In this document: positions 15,521 to 24,816 of the stretch, one piece after another
Position numbering within the stretch: the first letter of the stretch is position 1
Layout of the letters: the number at the start of each line of letters is the position of its first letter
Assembly (NCBI GenBank): GCA_001464575.1
Contig: LNFE01000266.1
Location: 1-60,706 of the forward strand
Reading direction: 5' to 3'
From: Acidobacteria bacterium Ga0077553
GTDB lineage: Bacteria; Acidobacteriota; Terriglobia; Bryobacterales; Bryobacteraceae
DNA length: 60,706 bases
Position numbers and translations under genes: made by a program
Notes under the pieces: model-generated
The model's input: only the letters and a program-made list of their open reading frames with translations
Told to the model about the DNA's origin: nothing
Databases searched by the model: none

Positions 15521-18500
15521 CTAAGCCCGCTTCCGGAACCAACCGTACATCGCCGGCAGCAGGAACAACGTCAACACCGTCGACGAAGCCAACCCACCAA
15601 TCACCACCGTCGCCAGCGGGCGCTGCACCTCAGAGCCCGCTGACGTCGAAAGAGCCATCGGCAGAAACCCCAGCGCCGCCACCAGCGCCGTCATCAGCAC
15701 CGGTCGCAATCTCGCCGCCGCCCCCGCCCGGATCGCGTGTTCCACATCCCCCCCGCTCTCCTCCAGCAGCCGGTTAATCTGGCTCACCATCACAATCCCG
15801 TTCAGCACCGCCACCCCGAATAGCGCGATGAAGCCAATCGACGCAGACAGGTTCAGGTTCATCTCACGCAGCCACAACGCTGCCACGCCGCCCACCAGGG
15901 CAAACGGTACGTTGGCGAGAATGAGCATCGCCTGCCGGAACGAATTGAACGTCAGGTAGAGCAACCCGAAGATCAAGGCGAGCGAAGCCGGCAGCACCAG
16001 GGCCAGCCGTTTGGTGGCACGCTCCTGATTCTCGAACTGTCCGCCCCAATCGACAAAGTACCCGGCGGGCACCGGCATCGCGGCTTCCACTTTCTGCTTG
16101 GCTTCGGCGACAAAGCTGCCGAGGTCCCGGCCGCGCACGTTCGATTGGACAACGATGCGGCGTTGCCCGTTCTCCCGGTTGATCATCTCCGGTCCTCGCG
16201 CCACGCTCACTTTGGCCACTTGCCCCAGCGTCACCCGCTCGCCGCCCGGGGCGCGCATCCGAATGTGGTTCAGCGCGTCCGGGGTCCGGCGATACTCTTC
16301 CGGCAGCTTGATCACAATCGGAAAGCGCCGCTGCCCTTCAATCAACTCGGAAACATGCTGCCCGCTGACAGCGGACTCGACGACCGCCCGTACGTCGGAA
16401 ACGTTCATCCCATAACGCGCGAGCGCCACCACGTCCGGCTCCACGCGGAGCTCCGCCGTGCCCGAGATCACTTCCATCTGCGTATCCGCCGCGCCGGGCG
16501 TCTGCTCCAGCGCCCGCAGCGCTTTCTGCGCCAATTGCTCCAGCACCGCCGGGTTCTCGCCAAAGATCTTCACGGCCACGTCGGCTTTGATGCCGGAGAT
16601 GGTCTCGTCGAGGCGCATCGCCATCGGCTGCGTGAAGTTGTAGGCGACGCCCGGCACGGCCTGCAGCCGTTCATCGAGCTTGGCGATGAGTCCCTCTTTG
16701 GTCTTGGCCGTGGTCCACTGCTCCACCGGCTTCAGCAGAATGTAAACGTCCCCTTCGCTGATGCTCATCGCGTCCAGCGCCAGGTCGCTGCGGCCCAGCT
16801 TGGTCACCACGCCCGTCACCTCCGGGAACGTCATCACGACCTTCTCCACCTGCGTGCTCAACGCCACGGACTCGCTCAGCGAGATCCCGGGCAGCTTCTT
16901 CGACTGAATCAGAATCGAGCCTTCTTCGAGCTTCGGCATGAACTCGGTGCCGATGAAGGCCAGGGACCCAATCGCCGTGATCGCCAGCAGCGCGCCAAAG
17001 GCCACCGTGAGATACCGGTGGTGCAGCACGACGTCTAGAATGCGCGAGTAGAGCCGGCGGGCTTTTTCAAACCAGCCCTCTTCCGAATGCGGCTTCACCC
17101 CGCCGGCGAGCACAAAACTCGCGAGCACCGGCATCGCCACCAGCGCCAACAACAGGCTGCCGAGCAGCGCGGAACAGACCGTCACCGCCATCGGCCGAAA
17201 CAAGCGCCCTTCCAACCCTTCGAGGAAAAAGAGCGGCAGATACACCGCGATAATGATGCCCACGGCGAACACGATCGGCCGCGCTACGTCCTGCGCCGCG
17301 TGGCGCAAGGTATCGATCACCGACTCGTGCTCCCGCAACGCCAATCGCGCCACCGCGCTCTCCATCATCACGACGGCGCCATCGACAATCATGCCGAAGT
17401 CCACCGCGCCCAGGCTCATCAGGTTGGCCGAGATGCCAAAGTAGCGCATGCCGATGAAACCGATCAACATCGAAATCGGAATCACCAGGGCCACCAGAAG
17501 CGCCGCCCGCACGTTGCCTAGAAACACGAGCAACACCAGAATCACCAGCACGCCGGCTTCGGTCAGGTTCCGCCGCACGGTGGAGATGGTCCGGTTGATC
17601 ACTTCGCTTTGGTCGTAGAACGGCACCAGCTTAACGCTCTCCGGCACCCGGATCTGCGCCAGCCGCTGCTTCACCCGCTCAATCACGTTGCGGCCGTTCT
17701 CACCTTTCAGCATCACGGCCACGCCGCCCACCGTTTCGCCTTTGCCGTCCCGCGTGATCGCGCCCTGCCGCTGCATGCCGCTGGTCTTGATTTGCGCCAC
17801 GCTGCCGAGCAGGACCGGCGTTCCGGCCATCGTCTTCAGCACAATCTTGCTCAGGTTCTCGCGCTGTTGCACGCGGCCCAAGCCAATGATCGTGTACTGC
17901 TCGGAGGCGTGTTCAATGTAGCCGCCGCCGAAGTTTTCGTTGTTCTCGGTGATGCGGTCGAAGACTTCCTTCACGGTGAGCCCGTACTGTTCAAGCGCGC
18001 GCGGGTCCACCTCTACTTGCACCTGCTCGGTCTTCCCGCCCCAGGAGTCGACCTCGTTGATGCCGCGGACGCTGCGCAACTGCGGCTTGATCTGCCACTC
18101 CTGCAGCGTCTTGCGCGCGAGCGGCGATAGCTTGTCGGTCTCCACCGTGTACTGATAGACCTCGCCGAACACGGTGGCCATCGGGCCCAGCCCGGGCTCC
18201 AAGCCCTTCGGCAGCCGCGTCCGCACCTCCTGGAGGCGCTCGTTGATGAACTGCCGGGCCACCAGGGTGTTCACGTCGTCTTCGAACATCACGGTGACAA
18301 TCGAGAGGCCAAACTTCGAGACGCTGCGCACCCCGTTGTTCCGCGGAATGCCCAGCAGCGTGGTTTCAATCGGGTAGCTCACCATCTGCTCCACTTCGGC
18401 CGCGGCCATGGCCGGGCACTCAGTGATGACGCTCACCTGATTGTTCGTCAGGTCGGGGAAGGCTTCAATCGGAATTTCGGTGAGGCAGTAGAGGCCATAG

Positions 18501-18571
18501 CCCGTGATGGCCAACAGGAACCCCAGCACCAGCAGGCGGTTCCGCAGGGCAAAGTCGATGAGTGCCGCCAC
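15521..18571 (-). CDS. Heavy-metal efflux RND transporter, CusA/CzcA family
   Basis: This inner-membrane proton/metal antiporter has 1016 residues, normal for the family. There are about 12 membrane helices in two clusters (around residues 10-30, 335-535 and 860-1005) and two large periplasmic loops. Family marks are the N-terminal FALRNRLLVLGFLLAITGYGLYCL, the IPIEAFPDLTNNQVSV motif, and GAVDFGMIVDGAVVMMES in the proton-relay helix, where the DFG..DGAVV pattern separates HME-RND pumps from drug RND pumps. It is the last gene of an outer-membrane factor/adaptor/pump operon, 2 nt after the adaptor. Metal specificity (Cu/Ag versus Co/Zn/Cd) cannot be set from sequence inspection. Its tail has been duplicated downstream. 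Confidence 0.94.
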   Translation of the reverse strand: MAALIDFALRNRLLVLGFLLAITGYGLYCLTEIPIEAFPDLTNNQVSVITECPAMAAAEVEQMVSYPIETTLLGIPRNNGVRSVSKFGLSIVTVMFEDDVNTLVARQFINERLQEVRTRLPKGLEPGLGPMATVFGEVYQYTVETDKLSPLARKTLQEWQIKPQLRSVRGINEVDSWGGKTEQVQVEVDPRALEQYGLTVKEVFDRITENNENFGGGYIEHASEQYTIIGLGRVQQRENLSKIVLKTMAGTPVLLGSVAQIKTSGMQRQGAITRDGKGETVGGVAVMLKGENGRNVIERVKQRLAQIRVPESVKLVPFYDQSEVINRTISTVRRNLTEAGVLVILVLLVFLGNVRAALLVALVIPISMLIGFIGMRYFGISANLMSLGAVDFGMIVDGAVVMMESAVARLALREHESVIDTLRHAAQDVARPIVFAVGIIIAVYLPLFFLEGLEGRLFRPMAVTVCSALLGSLLLALVAMPVLASFVLAGGVKPHSEEGWFEKARRLYSRILDVVLHHRYLTVAFGALLAITAIGSLAFIGTEFMPKLEEGSILIQSKKLPGISLSESVALSTQVEKVVMTFPEVTGVVTKLGRSDLALDAMSISEGDVYILLKPVEQWTTAKTKEGLIAKLDERLQAVPGVAYNFTQPMAMRLDETISGIKADVAVKIFGENPAVLEQLAQKALRALEQTPGAADTQMEVISGTAELRVEPDVVALARYGMNVSDVRAVVESAVSGQHVSELIEGQRRFPIVIKLPEEYRRTPDALNHIRMRAPGGERVTLGQVAKVSVARGPEMINRENGQRRIVVQSNVRGRDLGSFVAEAKQKVEAAMPVPAGYFVDWGGQFENQERATKRLALVLPASLALIFGLLYLTFNSFRQAMLILANVPFALVGGVAALWLREMNLNLSASIGFIALFGVAVLNGIVMVSQINRLLEESGGDVEHAIRAGAAARLRPVLMTALVAALGFLPMALSTSAGSEVQRPLATVVIGGLASSTVLTLFLLPAMYGWFRKRA

Positions 18572-18573
18572 GC

Positions 18574-19779
18574 TTATTCCTCCGCCAGCGACGACTTGAA
18601 CATCTGCGATTTCAAAACGAACCCACCGCGGCTGACGACCCGCTCCCCGGCTGCGAGGCCTTCGAGGACCTCTACATTGCCACCTTGAATCCGTCCCGTC
18701 CGCACCGGGCGCACGGCATATTTCCCTTCGCCTTTATCCAGGAACACCACGGCCTGCCCGTTCAGATCCTGCAGCGCCGATTGCGGCATGAAGAGCGCGT
18801 CCTCCGCTCCGCCCGCGGCGATCTCGGCCACGCCGTACATCTCCGGCCGCAGCTTCTGCCCCGGGTTGGCCAGCACGATGCGCACGGGAACCGTCCGCGT
18901 CTCGGCGTCCAGCTGGTCACCAAGGCGCGCGATCTTCCCCGTGAAGACTTCGTCCGGGTAAGCCTGCACCCGGACCGTCGCCGTCATCCCGACTTTCACT
19001 TTGCCGAGCATGTCCTCGGGCAGCGCCGCGATCATCCAGACGGTCGCAAGGTCACTCACCTCCAGCACCATATCGGCGGCCTTCACGACGGCGCCGACCG
19101 AAGTCTCCCGTTTCGTTACCACGCCGCCGTTGCGCGACTTCACCGGCACCAGGTCTTCCTCGTGAATGAACTCGCCCGGCTTGTGATCCGGATGATCGTC
19201 GGCGGACACGTCCAGGAATTCCACCAGGTGCACGCGCGTTCGTTCGAGCTCGATTTCCGCGTTCTTGACGGCAGACAGCGCGTCCCGCAGTTGCGACTCG
19301 GCTTGCTCGGTCTGTTCGAGCGATGCCGCTTTCAAGTCATACAAGCGCTTCAGACGGTCTCGCGTCCGTTCGGCAAAGCTGCGCTGGGACTGCGCCTTGG
19401 CCAGGTCTGTCTTCGCCCGTTGATATTCGCTCCGGGCCTCGTGGACTTCGTGGGAGTGCATTTGGGCGACGGTCTGGCCAGCGCTAACGCGATCGCCGAC
19501 GTTGACCATCAGCTTCAGGACGCGCCCGTCGACGAAGGAGTCGACGTGCCAGGTGCGCTCCTCGTTGACGGTCAGCCGCCCGTTCGCCCTCACCACCGCC
19601 GGTTGGCTCCGCGTCTCTACGGCCACCGAGACGATGTTGCCGCTTTTCACCATGGCCGCATCCAGGTGTACTTCGCCCGGCGCCCGCTTCTCTTCGGCCT
19701 TGGCAGGCTCGGGTGGCTTCGGCGCCTCCTTCGTGCAGCCCGCCAGGCTCAGCGCCGCCGCCAGCCACAGATACTTCAT
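18574..19779 (-). CDS. RND efflux periplasmic adaptor lipoprotein (CusB/CzcB family)
   Basis: This 401-residue membrane-fusion protein links the RND pump to the outer-membrane channel. The N terminus is a lipoprotein signal with lipobox LSLAGC, followed by a charged Pro/Glu/Lys-rich linker. A barrel-sandwich half-motif (VDSFVDGRVLKLMVNVGDRVSAGQTVAQMHS) precedes a long coiled-coil hairpin (about residues 120-205, ARSEYQRAKTDLAKAQSQRSF onward). The second lipoyl half and beta-barrel follow (RNGGVVTKRETSVGAVVKAADMVLEVSDLATVW). Its start overlaps the TolC-like gene stop by 4 nt. It has no His/Met-rich N-terminal metal-binding segment. Confidence 0.93.
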   Translation of the reverse strand: MKYLWLAAALSLAGCTKEAPKPPEPAKAEEKRAPGEVHLDAAMVKSGNIVSVAVETRSQPAVVRANGRLTVNEERTWHVDSFVDGRVLKLMVNVGDRVSAGQTVAQMHSHEVHEARSEYQRAKTDLAKAQSQRSFAERTRDRLKRLYDLKAASLEQTEQAESQLRDALSAVKNAEIELERTRVHLVEFLDVSADDHPDHKPGEFIHEEDLVPVKSRNGGVVTKRETSVGAVVKAADMVLEVSDLATVWMIAALPEDMLGKVKVGMTATVRVQAYPDEVFTGKIARLGDQLDAETRTVPVRIVLANPGQKLRPEMYGVAEIAAGGAEDALFMPQSALQDLNGQAVVFLDKGEGKYAVRPVRTGRIQGGNVEVLEGLAAGERVVSRGGFVLKSQMFKSSLAEE

Positions 19780-20984
19780 TGGTTCGCCCCCATTGCCGTT
19801 TCCAGGTTCACCACCGCTAGCCTATACTCCACCAGCGCCTGCACAAAGACCAGTTGGGTTTCGAGCTGGAGCCGTTGGGCGTCCAGGAGGCGGAGCAGGT
19901 CCGTCCCACCCTCGCGGTAGGCCGCCTCGGCAATCCGCGCCGTTTCGGCAGCCTGCTGGCGCAGCGGCCCCAAGGTCTCGTCCACCTGCTTCCGGCGCAT
20001 GCGGACTTCAATTTCCGCCGTCTTCAGTTCGGCCTTCACCAGCGCTTCGCCGGCCTTCAGATCGTTTTCGGCCACGCGGATCTCGGCTACGGCCGCGGCC
20101 ACGTTGCCCTGATTCCGATTGTTAAACGGGAGATCGATCTGCAGGCCCACCAGCGCCGTCTCCTGCCCCATCGTGTGTTTATAGCCACCCAAAACGTCGT
20201 AGTTCGGCCGCGCCTGCGCCACTTGCACCTGTTGATTCGCCCGCGCCGCCGCGATCACCCGCCGGGCCACGGCCAACTCGCCGCGGTCGTTCAGCGCCTT
20301 TTCCGCGTCGGCCAAAGGGGACGAGGCCATCGCTTCCAGTTCGTCCACCAGCTCGACCGGGCCGAATTCGCTCCGCCCCATCTCCCGGAGCAGCGATATT
20401 TTGGCCTTTTCCGCCGTCAGTTCGGCGTTGTTCGCCGCCAAGGCAAACCGCTCGGCTTCGAGGCGCACCCGGATCAGGTCGGCTTCCGCCATGGCGCCTT
20501 CGCGGACGCGGATCTGGTGATACTCCACAATTTGCGCAAACGTCCGGCGCGTTTCGCCGTAGACGCGCCGCGCCCGCTCCGCGCCAATCGCGGACCACCA
20601 CGCCTGCTTCACCCGCGCCACCAACTGCTGGCGCAGCAATAGGCGGGCGCTTTCGGCCACTTGCCGGTTCACGCTCGCCAGCTCTGTGCGGTGCTGACGT
20701 TTCTTCGCCGTTTCAATGGTTTGCTGCACCCAGACGAAGTTATCCGTGTCCCGGGCGTAATTGAACGGCCCCTGCCAACTGCCGCGTAAGTTCTCGACTT
20801 GAAACGCTAACTTGGGGTTGGGCCGCAGCGCGGCCTGCTCCAGCAGCCCCTGCGCCGTCGAAATGCGCCCGTCCGCGGCGGCGAGCAGCGGATGCCGCTC
20901 GATCGTCTCGGCGATGGCTTGGGGCAGAGACAGAGGCTCACCCCAACAGACGGTAGTAGTAAAGAGCAGAACGAGGGCGCGCAA
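19776..20984 (-). CDS. TolC-family outer-membrane efflux protein (CusC/CzcC type)
   Basis: This 402-residue outer-membrane channel subunit has a signal peptide (MRALVLLFTTTVCWG). Two homologous halves of long Ala/Gln/Glu-rich helices follow, each preceded by membrane beta-strand segments such as NPKLAFQVENLRG and NYDVLGGYKH...LVGLQIDLPF. The ending DLLRLLDAQRLQLETQLVFVQALVEYRLAVVNLETAMG is characteristic of CzcC-type proteins. It is first in the operon and overlaps the adaptor gene by 4 nt (ATGA). The start at 20984 directly precedes the signal peptide. No metalloregulator lies beside the operon. Confidence 0.92.
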   Translation of the reverse strand: MRALVLLFTTTVCWGEPLSLPQAIAETIERHPLLAAADGRISTAQGLLEQAALRPNPKLAFQVENLRGSWQGPFNYARDTDNFVWVQQTIETAKKRQHRTELASVNRQVAESARLLLRQQLVARVKQAWWSAIGAERARRVYGETRRTFAQIVEYHQIRVREGAMAEADLIRVRLEAERFALAANNAELTAEKAKISLLREMGRSEFGPVELVDELEAMASSPLADAEKALNDRGELAVARRVIAAARANQQVQVAQARPNYDVLGGYKHTMGQETALVGLQIDLPFNNRNQGNVAAAVAEIRVAENDLKAGEALVKAELKTAEIEVRMRRKQVDETLGPLRQQAAETARIAEAAYREGGTDLLRLLDAQRLQLETQLVFVQALVEYRLAVVNLETAMGANQ

Positions 20985-21087
20985 TGACCCGATCTTACCA
21001 AACCGTTAAAATCACCTTAGGCGGAGAAACTCCTGGACGCATTTCGGGTTCGGACCCCTAGACTGAGTAGTAGACGGGGATTTTCGT

Positions 21088-23010
21088 ATGAAGCGAATGC
21101 ACTGGGCCACGGCCCTTCTTTTCACCTCGGCCCTTTCCGGGCAAGAGCTTTCCGGCCAAGCGATGGACGATCATCTCTCGGTCGAACACGCCGAATGCAG
21201 CTACTTCAGCCCGCACGGGATGAAGTTGCGGGCCGATCGCAGCAATGCGGCGCGCGTGGGCCGGTTGGGGCAGGAGACGGCGTCGATAGCCGCCCTGCTC
21301 AGCAAGAGCGCCGCGCCGGGCCGGCCGGCCGCGGGCGCGAGCGACAATCTGGTGGACCGCAACATCTTCGGCGTCCTGCGGGAGAAGGGCATCACCCCCG
21401 CCGCGCGAACCAACGACTATGAGTTCCTCCGCCGCGTGAGCCTCGATTTGACCGGCCGTGTCCCCACCACCGCCCGGCTCACCGCCTTCGTCGCCGACCC
21501 GGACCCGAACAAGCGGGCCAAGGTCATCGACGAACTGCTGGCCGCGCCGGAGTGGGCGGACAAATGGACCATGTTCTTCGGCGATCTTTACCGGAACACG
21601 GATATCGTGCGGGCCACCAACACCAACCGCTTCGCCGACGGGCGGGAGGCGTTCTACCGCTGGATCCACTACGCGCTCTCCTCGAACACCCCGTACAGCC
21701 AGATGGCCACGGAATTGATCAGCGCTCAGGGGCAGAACTCGTTTGAGCGCGGGGAGCTCAACTGGCAGGTGGGCAACCGGGTCACCAACGGCCCCGCCCA
21801 GGATATGTACGACCAGATGGCGTCGACCACGGCGGACACGTTCCTGGGCGTGAGCCACTTCAATTGCATCATGTGTCACAACGGCCGGGGGCACGTCGAT
21901 ACGCTTTCGCTGTGGGGCCGCAGCGCCTCCCGCGCCCAGGCGTACGGCTTCGCGGCTTACTTCTCGCAAACAGCCCTCGCGCAGGTTCGCCCGGTTCCCG
22001 GCGTGAACTACTTCTCCTGGAACGTGAACTTTAATCCGCGCGGTACCTACGCCCTGGGCACGACCACCGGTAACCGCCCGGCGCGGACGCAGTTCGGCCC
22101 GAGCCGGACGGTGGCGCCGGAGTATCCGTTCACGGCGGAAGCAGCTGTGCCCGTCGCCGCCGGCGACAATTGGTCCGCGGCGGCGGCCCGCAGCGTGGTT
22201 CGCGATCCGCTCTTTGCCAAGGCCACGGTGAACTATCTGTGGCGCGAACTGATGGTTCGCGGTCTCGTCGAGCCGGTAAATCAGTTGGATCCCGCTCGTC
22301 TCGATCCGGACAATCCGCCGCCGGACCCGTGGACGCTGCAGCCGACCAACGCCCGGCTGCTTAAAGAGCTCGGCCAGTTCTTCGCCGACAGTAATTTCGA
22401 CTTGAAGGCCGTCATGCGGCTGATCACGAACTCGGAGGCTTACCAGTTGTCGGCCCGTTATGACGGCGAATGGAACCCTTCCTGGGACACGCTCCACGCC
22501 CGGCGCCTCGTTCGCCGCTTGACCGCCGAGGAGTTGCACGACGCCATCGCGCAGACCAGCAACATCCCGGCGACGATTACATTTGGGATCAACTCGAATG
22601 ATCGTACGCTCACACGGACCGTTAACTGGGCGATGCAGACTCCGGCTCCCAACGCCCGCGGCGGATCGGCCGGCTTCTTGAACATCTTCTACCCCGGCGA
22701 CCGTGAGGACAACGAACGCCGCCGCGACGGCTCCGATCAGCAGGCGCTGGCCCTGATGAACAACAACTTCGTCATGACCCGCGCGCGGGCCTCCGGCGCC
22801 GGACCCACCGCCAGCCTGCTCCGGCAGGTTCTGAATCTGGATGAGCGGCAGATGGTGGATACCCTCTTCCTCACCGTTCTCTCCCGCTACCCCAACGAGA
22901 CCGAGCGCGCGGCTGCCATCAGCGCCCTGAGCAACGGCAACCGCGGCCAGCAGGCGGAAAACCTCCTGTGGACCCTCTACAACAAAGTGGACTTCACCTT
23001 TAACTACTAA
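21088..23010 (+). CDS. DUF1549/DUF1553 domain protein, secreted, with a CxxCH motif
   Basis: This 640-residue protein has a signal peptide (MKRMHWATALLFTSALSG). The DUF1549 signature is clear at about residues 85-170: DNLVDRNIF, GITPAARTNDYEFLRRVSLDLTGRVPTTARL and KRAKVIDELLAAPEWADKW. The C-terminal DUF1553 has NYLWRELMVRGLVEP, LGQFFADSNFDLKAVMRLITNSEAYQLS and RRLTAEELHDAIAQTSN. A CIMCH motif at about residue 265 could attach c-type heme; classical PSCyt1 domains are absent. These families are abundant in planctomycetes and acidobacteria and are usually paired with DUF1501, as here. Their function is not established, though extracytoplasmic polysaccharide metabolism has been proposed. Confidence 0.88.
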   Translation: MKRMHWATALLFTSALSGQELSGQAMDDHLSVEHAECSYFSPHGMKLRADRSNAARVGRLGQETASIAALLSKSAAPGRPAAGASDNLVDRNIFGVLREKGITPAARTNDYEFLRRVSLDLTGRVPTTARLTAFVADPDPNKRAKVIDELLAAPEWADKWTMFFGDLYRNTDIVRATNTNRFADGREAFYRWIHYALSSNTPYSQMATELISAQGQNSFERGELNWQVGNRVTNGPAQDMYDQMASTTADTFLGVSHFNCIMCHNGRGHVDTLSLWGRSASRAQAYGFAAYFSQTALAQVRPVPGVNYFSWNVNFNPRGTYALGTTTGNRPARTQFGPSRTVAPEYPFTAEAAVPVAAGDNWSAAAARSVVRDPLFAKATVNYLWRELMVRGLVEPVNQLDPARLDPDNPPPDPWTLQPTNARLLKELGQFFADSNFDLKAVMRLITNSEAYQLSARYDGEWNPSWDTLHARRLVRRLTAEELHDAIAQTSNIPATITFGINSNDRTLTRTVNWAMQTPAPNARGGSAGFLNIFYPGDREDNERRRDGSDQQALALMNNNFVMTRARASGAGPTASLLRQVLNLDERQMVDTLFLTVLSRYPNETERAAAISALSNGNRGQQAENLLWTLYNKVDFTFNY

Positions 23011-23021
23011 GGAGCCCCGCC

Positions 23022-24380
23022 ATGATTCCCTCCCATCCGCATATTCCCTTCTTCCGCCGCCCGTTCGCTTCCCGCCGCGAGTTCTTCCGCCTGTTGGGCG
23101 CTGGGGTCTCGGGTTCGTTTTTGGCCGGGAACGCGCAAGCCGAGCTCATACGCAGCCTCGACGTCACGACGAAGAACACCGCCAAGAACGTCATTTTCAT
23201 CCTGCTGACCGGCGCGCCATCCCACGTCGATACCTTCGACTTCAAATACCTCGAAGGCACCACGCCCTCGGCTTTCCAGCCGGAGACGATCAAGGGCCTG
23301 CAGTTCAACACCGGGGTGTTTCCGAAGATCGCCGCCCAGCTTGACGATATCGCGATCGTCCGCAGCGTCCGGGCTTGGGCCGCGCAGCATACGCTGTCCC
23401 AGACCTGGGTGCAGATCGGGCGCAGCCCGGCGGCGGTGCTGGGTGACATTGCGCCGAACATCGGCTCGATCGTGGCGATCGAAAAGCGTCCGGAGCGGAC
23501 CCCGGGCCAACTGTTCCCGACGTTCTTGGCTTTGAATGCTGATAACGCGGTCGGCTCCGGCTACCTGCCGGCCACCTATGAGCCGTTCAAGACGGCGCCC
23601 AACGCCAACGGTTTGGCCAATACGACCAATCCCGACGGGGCAACTCGGTTCAGCGCCAAATACAATCTGCTCGAAAGCCTCGATACGCCACTCCGGGTGA
23701 ACTCGCCCTACGCGGAGGTGATGGAGGATTACGGCGACTTCTACAAATCGGCCCGGGGGCTGATGTACAACCCGACGGTGGACCAGGCGTTCCGGTACAC
23801 CGCGGCGGAAAGCGCCCGCTATGGGAATACGGCGTTTGGGAATGCCTTGCTAACGGCCAAGCAGGTGTTGACAGCGAACTCCGGGACGCGGTACATCCAG
23901 GTGACGCTCGGCGGCTGGGATATGCACTCCGGCATCTACGCCGCGGCGGGCAACAGCATGTTTACCTTGGGGCGCACGCTCGACAACGGCTATGCGACGT
24001 TGATTGCCGATTTGAAGGCGGCCGGTTTGCTCGACGAGACGCTGGTGGTGATGATGGGCGAGTTCGGCCGGACGGTGGGCCGGTTGAATGACCAGGCGGG
24101 CCGGGATCACTACACGCAACAGTTCGCGGTGTTCGCGGGTGGCGGCGTGAAGGGGGGCCGGGCGATTGGCGAAACGGACGCGCAGGGCGCGCGGACGACG
24201 GAGTTTGGCTGGGCGGAAGAGCGGGATATCCGGATGGAGGATATCGAGGCGACGATCTACTCGGCGTTGGGGATCAACTGGACGAATGTGCGGTACGACG
24301 ATCCGTTTGGCCGGGGATTTGAGTACGTGCCGTACGCGAGCGAAGGGTTGTACAAACCGATTCACGAGTTGTGGGGCTAA
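23022..24380 (+). CDS. DUF1501 protein, Tat-exported
   Basis: This 452-residue protein starts 11 nt after its DUF1549 partner with a good AAGGAG site. A twin-arginine leader, SRREFFRLLGAGVSGSFLAGNAQA, predicts Tat export. The body has the alkaline-phosphatase-like (sulfatase superfamily) pattern of DUF1501: NVIFILLTGAPSHVDTFDFK, DDIAIVRSVRAWAAQHTLSQTWVQIGR, YIQVTLGGWDMHSGIY, LVVMMGEFGRTV and a late GRDHYTQQFAVFAGGGVKGGRAIGETD. Metal-binding Asp/His positions appear retained, so hydrolase activity is possible but unproven. It is encoded in the same genome as tatA/B and tatC at 50.6-52.3 kb. Confidence 0.9.
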   Translation: MIPSHPHIPFFRRPFASRREFFRLLGAGVSGSFLAGNAQAELIRSLDVTTKNTAKNVIFILLTGAPSHVDTFDFKYLEGTTPSAFQPETIKGLQFNTGVFPKIAAQLDDIAIVRSVRAWAAQHTLSQTWVQIGRSPAAVLGDIAPNIGSIVAIEKRPERTPGQLFPTFLALNADNAVGSGYLPATYEPFKTAPNANGLANTTNPDGATRFSAKYNLLESLDTPLRVNSPYAEVMEDYGDFYKSARGLMYNPTVDQAFRYTAAESARYGNTAFGNALLTAKQVLTANSGTRYIQVTLGGWDMHSGIYAAAGNSMFTLGRTLDNGYATLIADLKAAGLLDETLVVMMGEFGRTVGRLNDQAGRDHYTQQFAVFAGGGVKGGRAIGETDAQGARTTEFGWAEERDIRMEDIEATIYSALGINWTNVRYDDPFGRGFEYVPYASEGLYKPIHELWG

Positions 24381-24391
24381 AATCGTTAGAG

Positions 24392-24655
24392 ATGACCCGC
24401 GTCCAACTTCGCTACCAGCTTTTGAAACCGGTTGATGAGGCTCTGATGAAGAGCATCAACAATGCCCACGCGATCTACGGCATTGAGCAGATCAAACTGC
24501 AGCCTTCGCTGGAGGAGATCCTGGTGGAGTACGATGCTTCGCGGCTCTCGATTGATAAGGTGGAAAACAGCTTGAAGCGGGCGGGGATCCCGGCGACGCG
24601 GATCCTTCCGACGCCGCCCGCCCCTCCTGCGCCCCCCGCCGCGCCGCCGGCGTAG
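24392..24655 (+). CDS. Small HMA-like fold protein without metal-binding cysteines
   Basis: This 87-residue protein starts 11 nt after the DUF1501 stop. The pattern (VQLRYQLLKPVDEALMKSINNAHAIYGIEQIKLQPSLEEILVEYDASRLSIDKVENSLKRAG) looks like a beta-alpha-beta-beta-alpha-beta ferredoxin-like fold, as in heavy-metal-associated domains. The CxxC metal site is missing. A Pro/Ala tail (PPAPPAPPAAPPA) ends it. It is probably cytoplasmic; function unknown. The next 161 nt (24656-24816) hold no gene I can support. Confidence 0.65.
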   Translation: MTRVQLRYQLLKPVDEALMKSINNAHAIYGIEQIKLQPSLEEILVEYDASRLSIDKVENSLKRAGIPATRILPTPPAPPAPPAAPPA

Positions 24656-24816
24656 GGTGCAACTTCGCCTGTTCACAGAAAGCGAGATCGCTGAATAGCT
24701 CGCTCGGGCGCTGTCGTTTCCAGGACCTGTTGCCGGAGCCACCACCGACGCCTATTTGGCATTCGGCTGTTCGACAAGTACCGCACCCATCTCAGGACTC
24801 GCTTCGGCGGGCAGCC

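Noticed and set aside
21058-22539. Long open frame (493 codons) antisense to the DUF1549 gene
   Set aside because: It is an artefact of high GC codon use opposite a gene with clear family motifs; its translation is His/Arg/Val-rich without any domain.
24752-24816. Continuation of the NIPSNAP C terminus in another frame (ASPEMGAVLVEQPNAK)
   Set aside because: The annotated frame already ends at a family-typical position, and no frameshift evidence is visible upstream.
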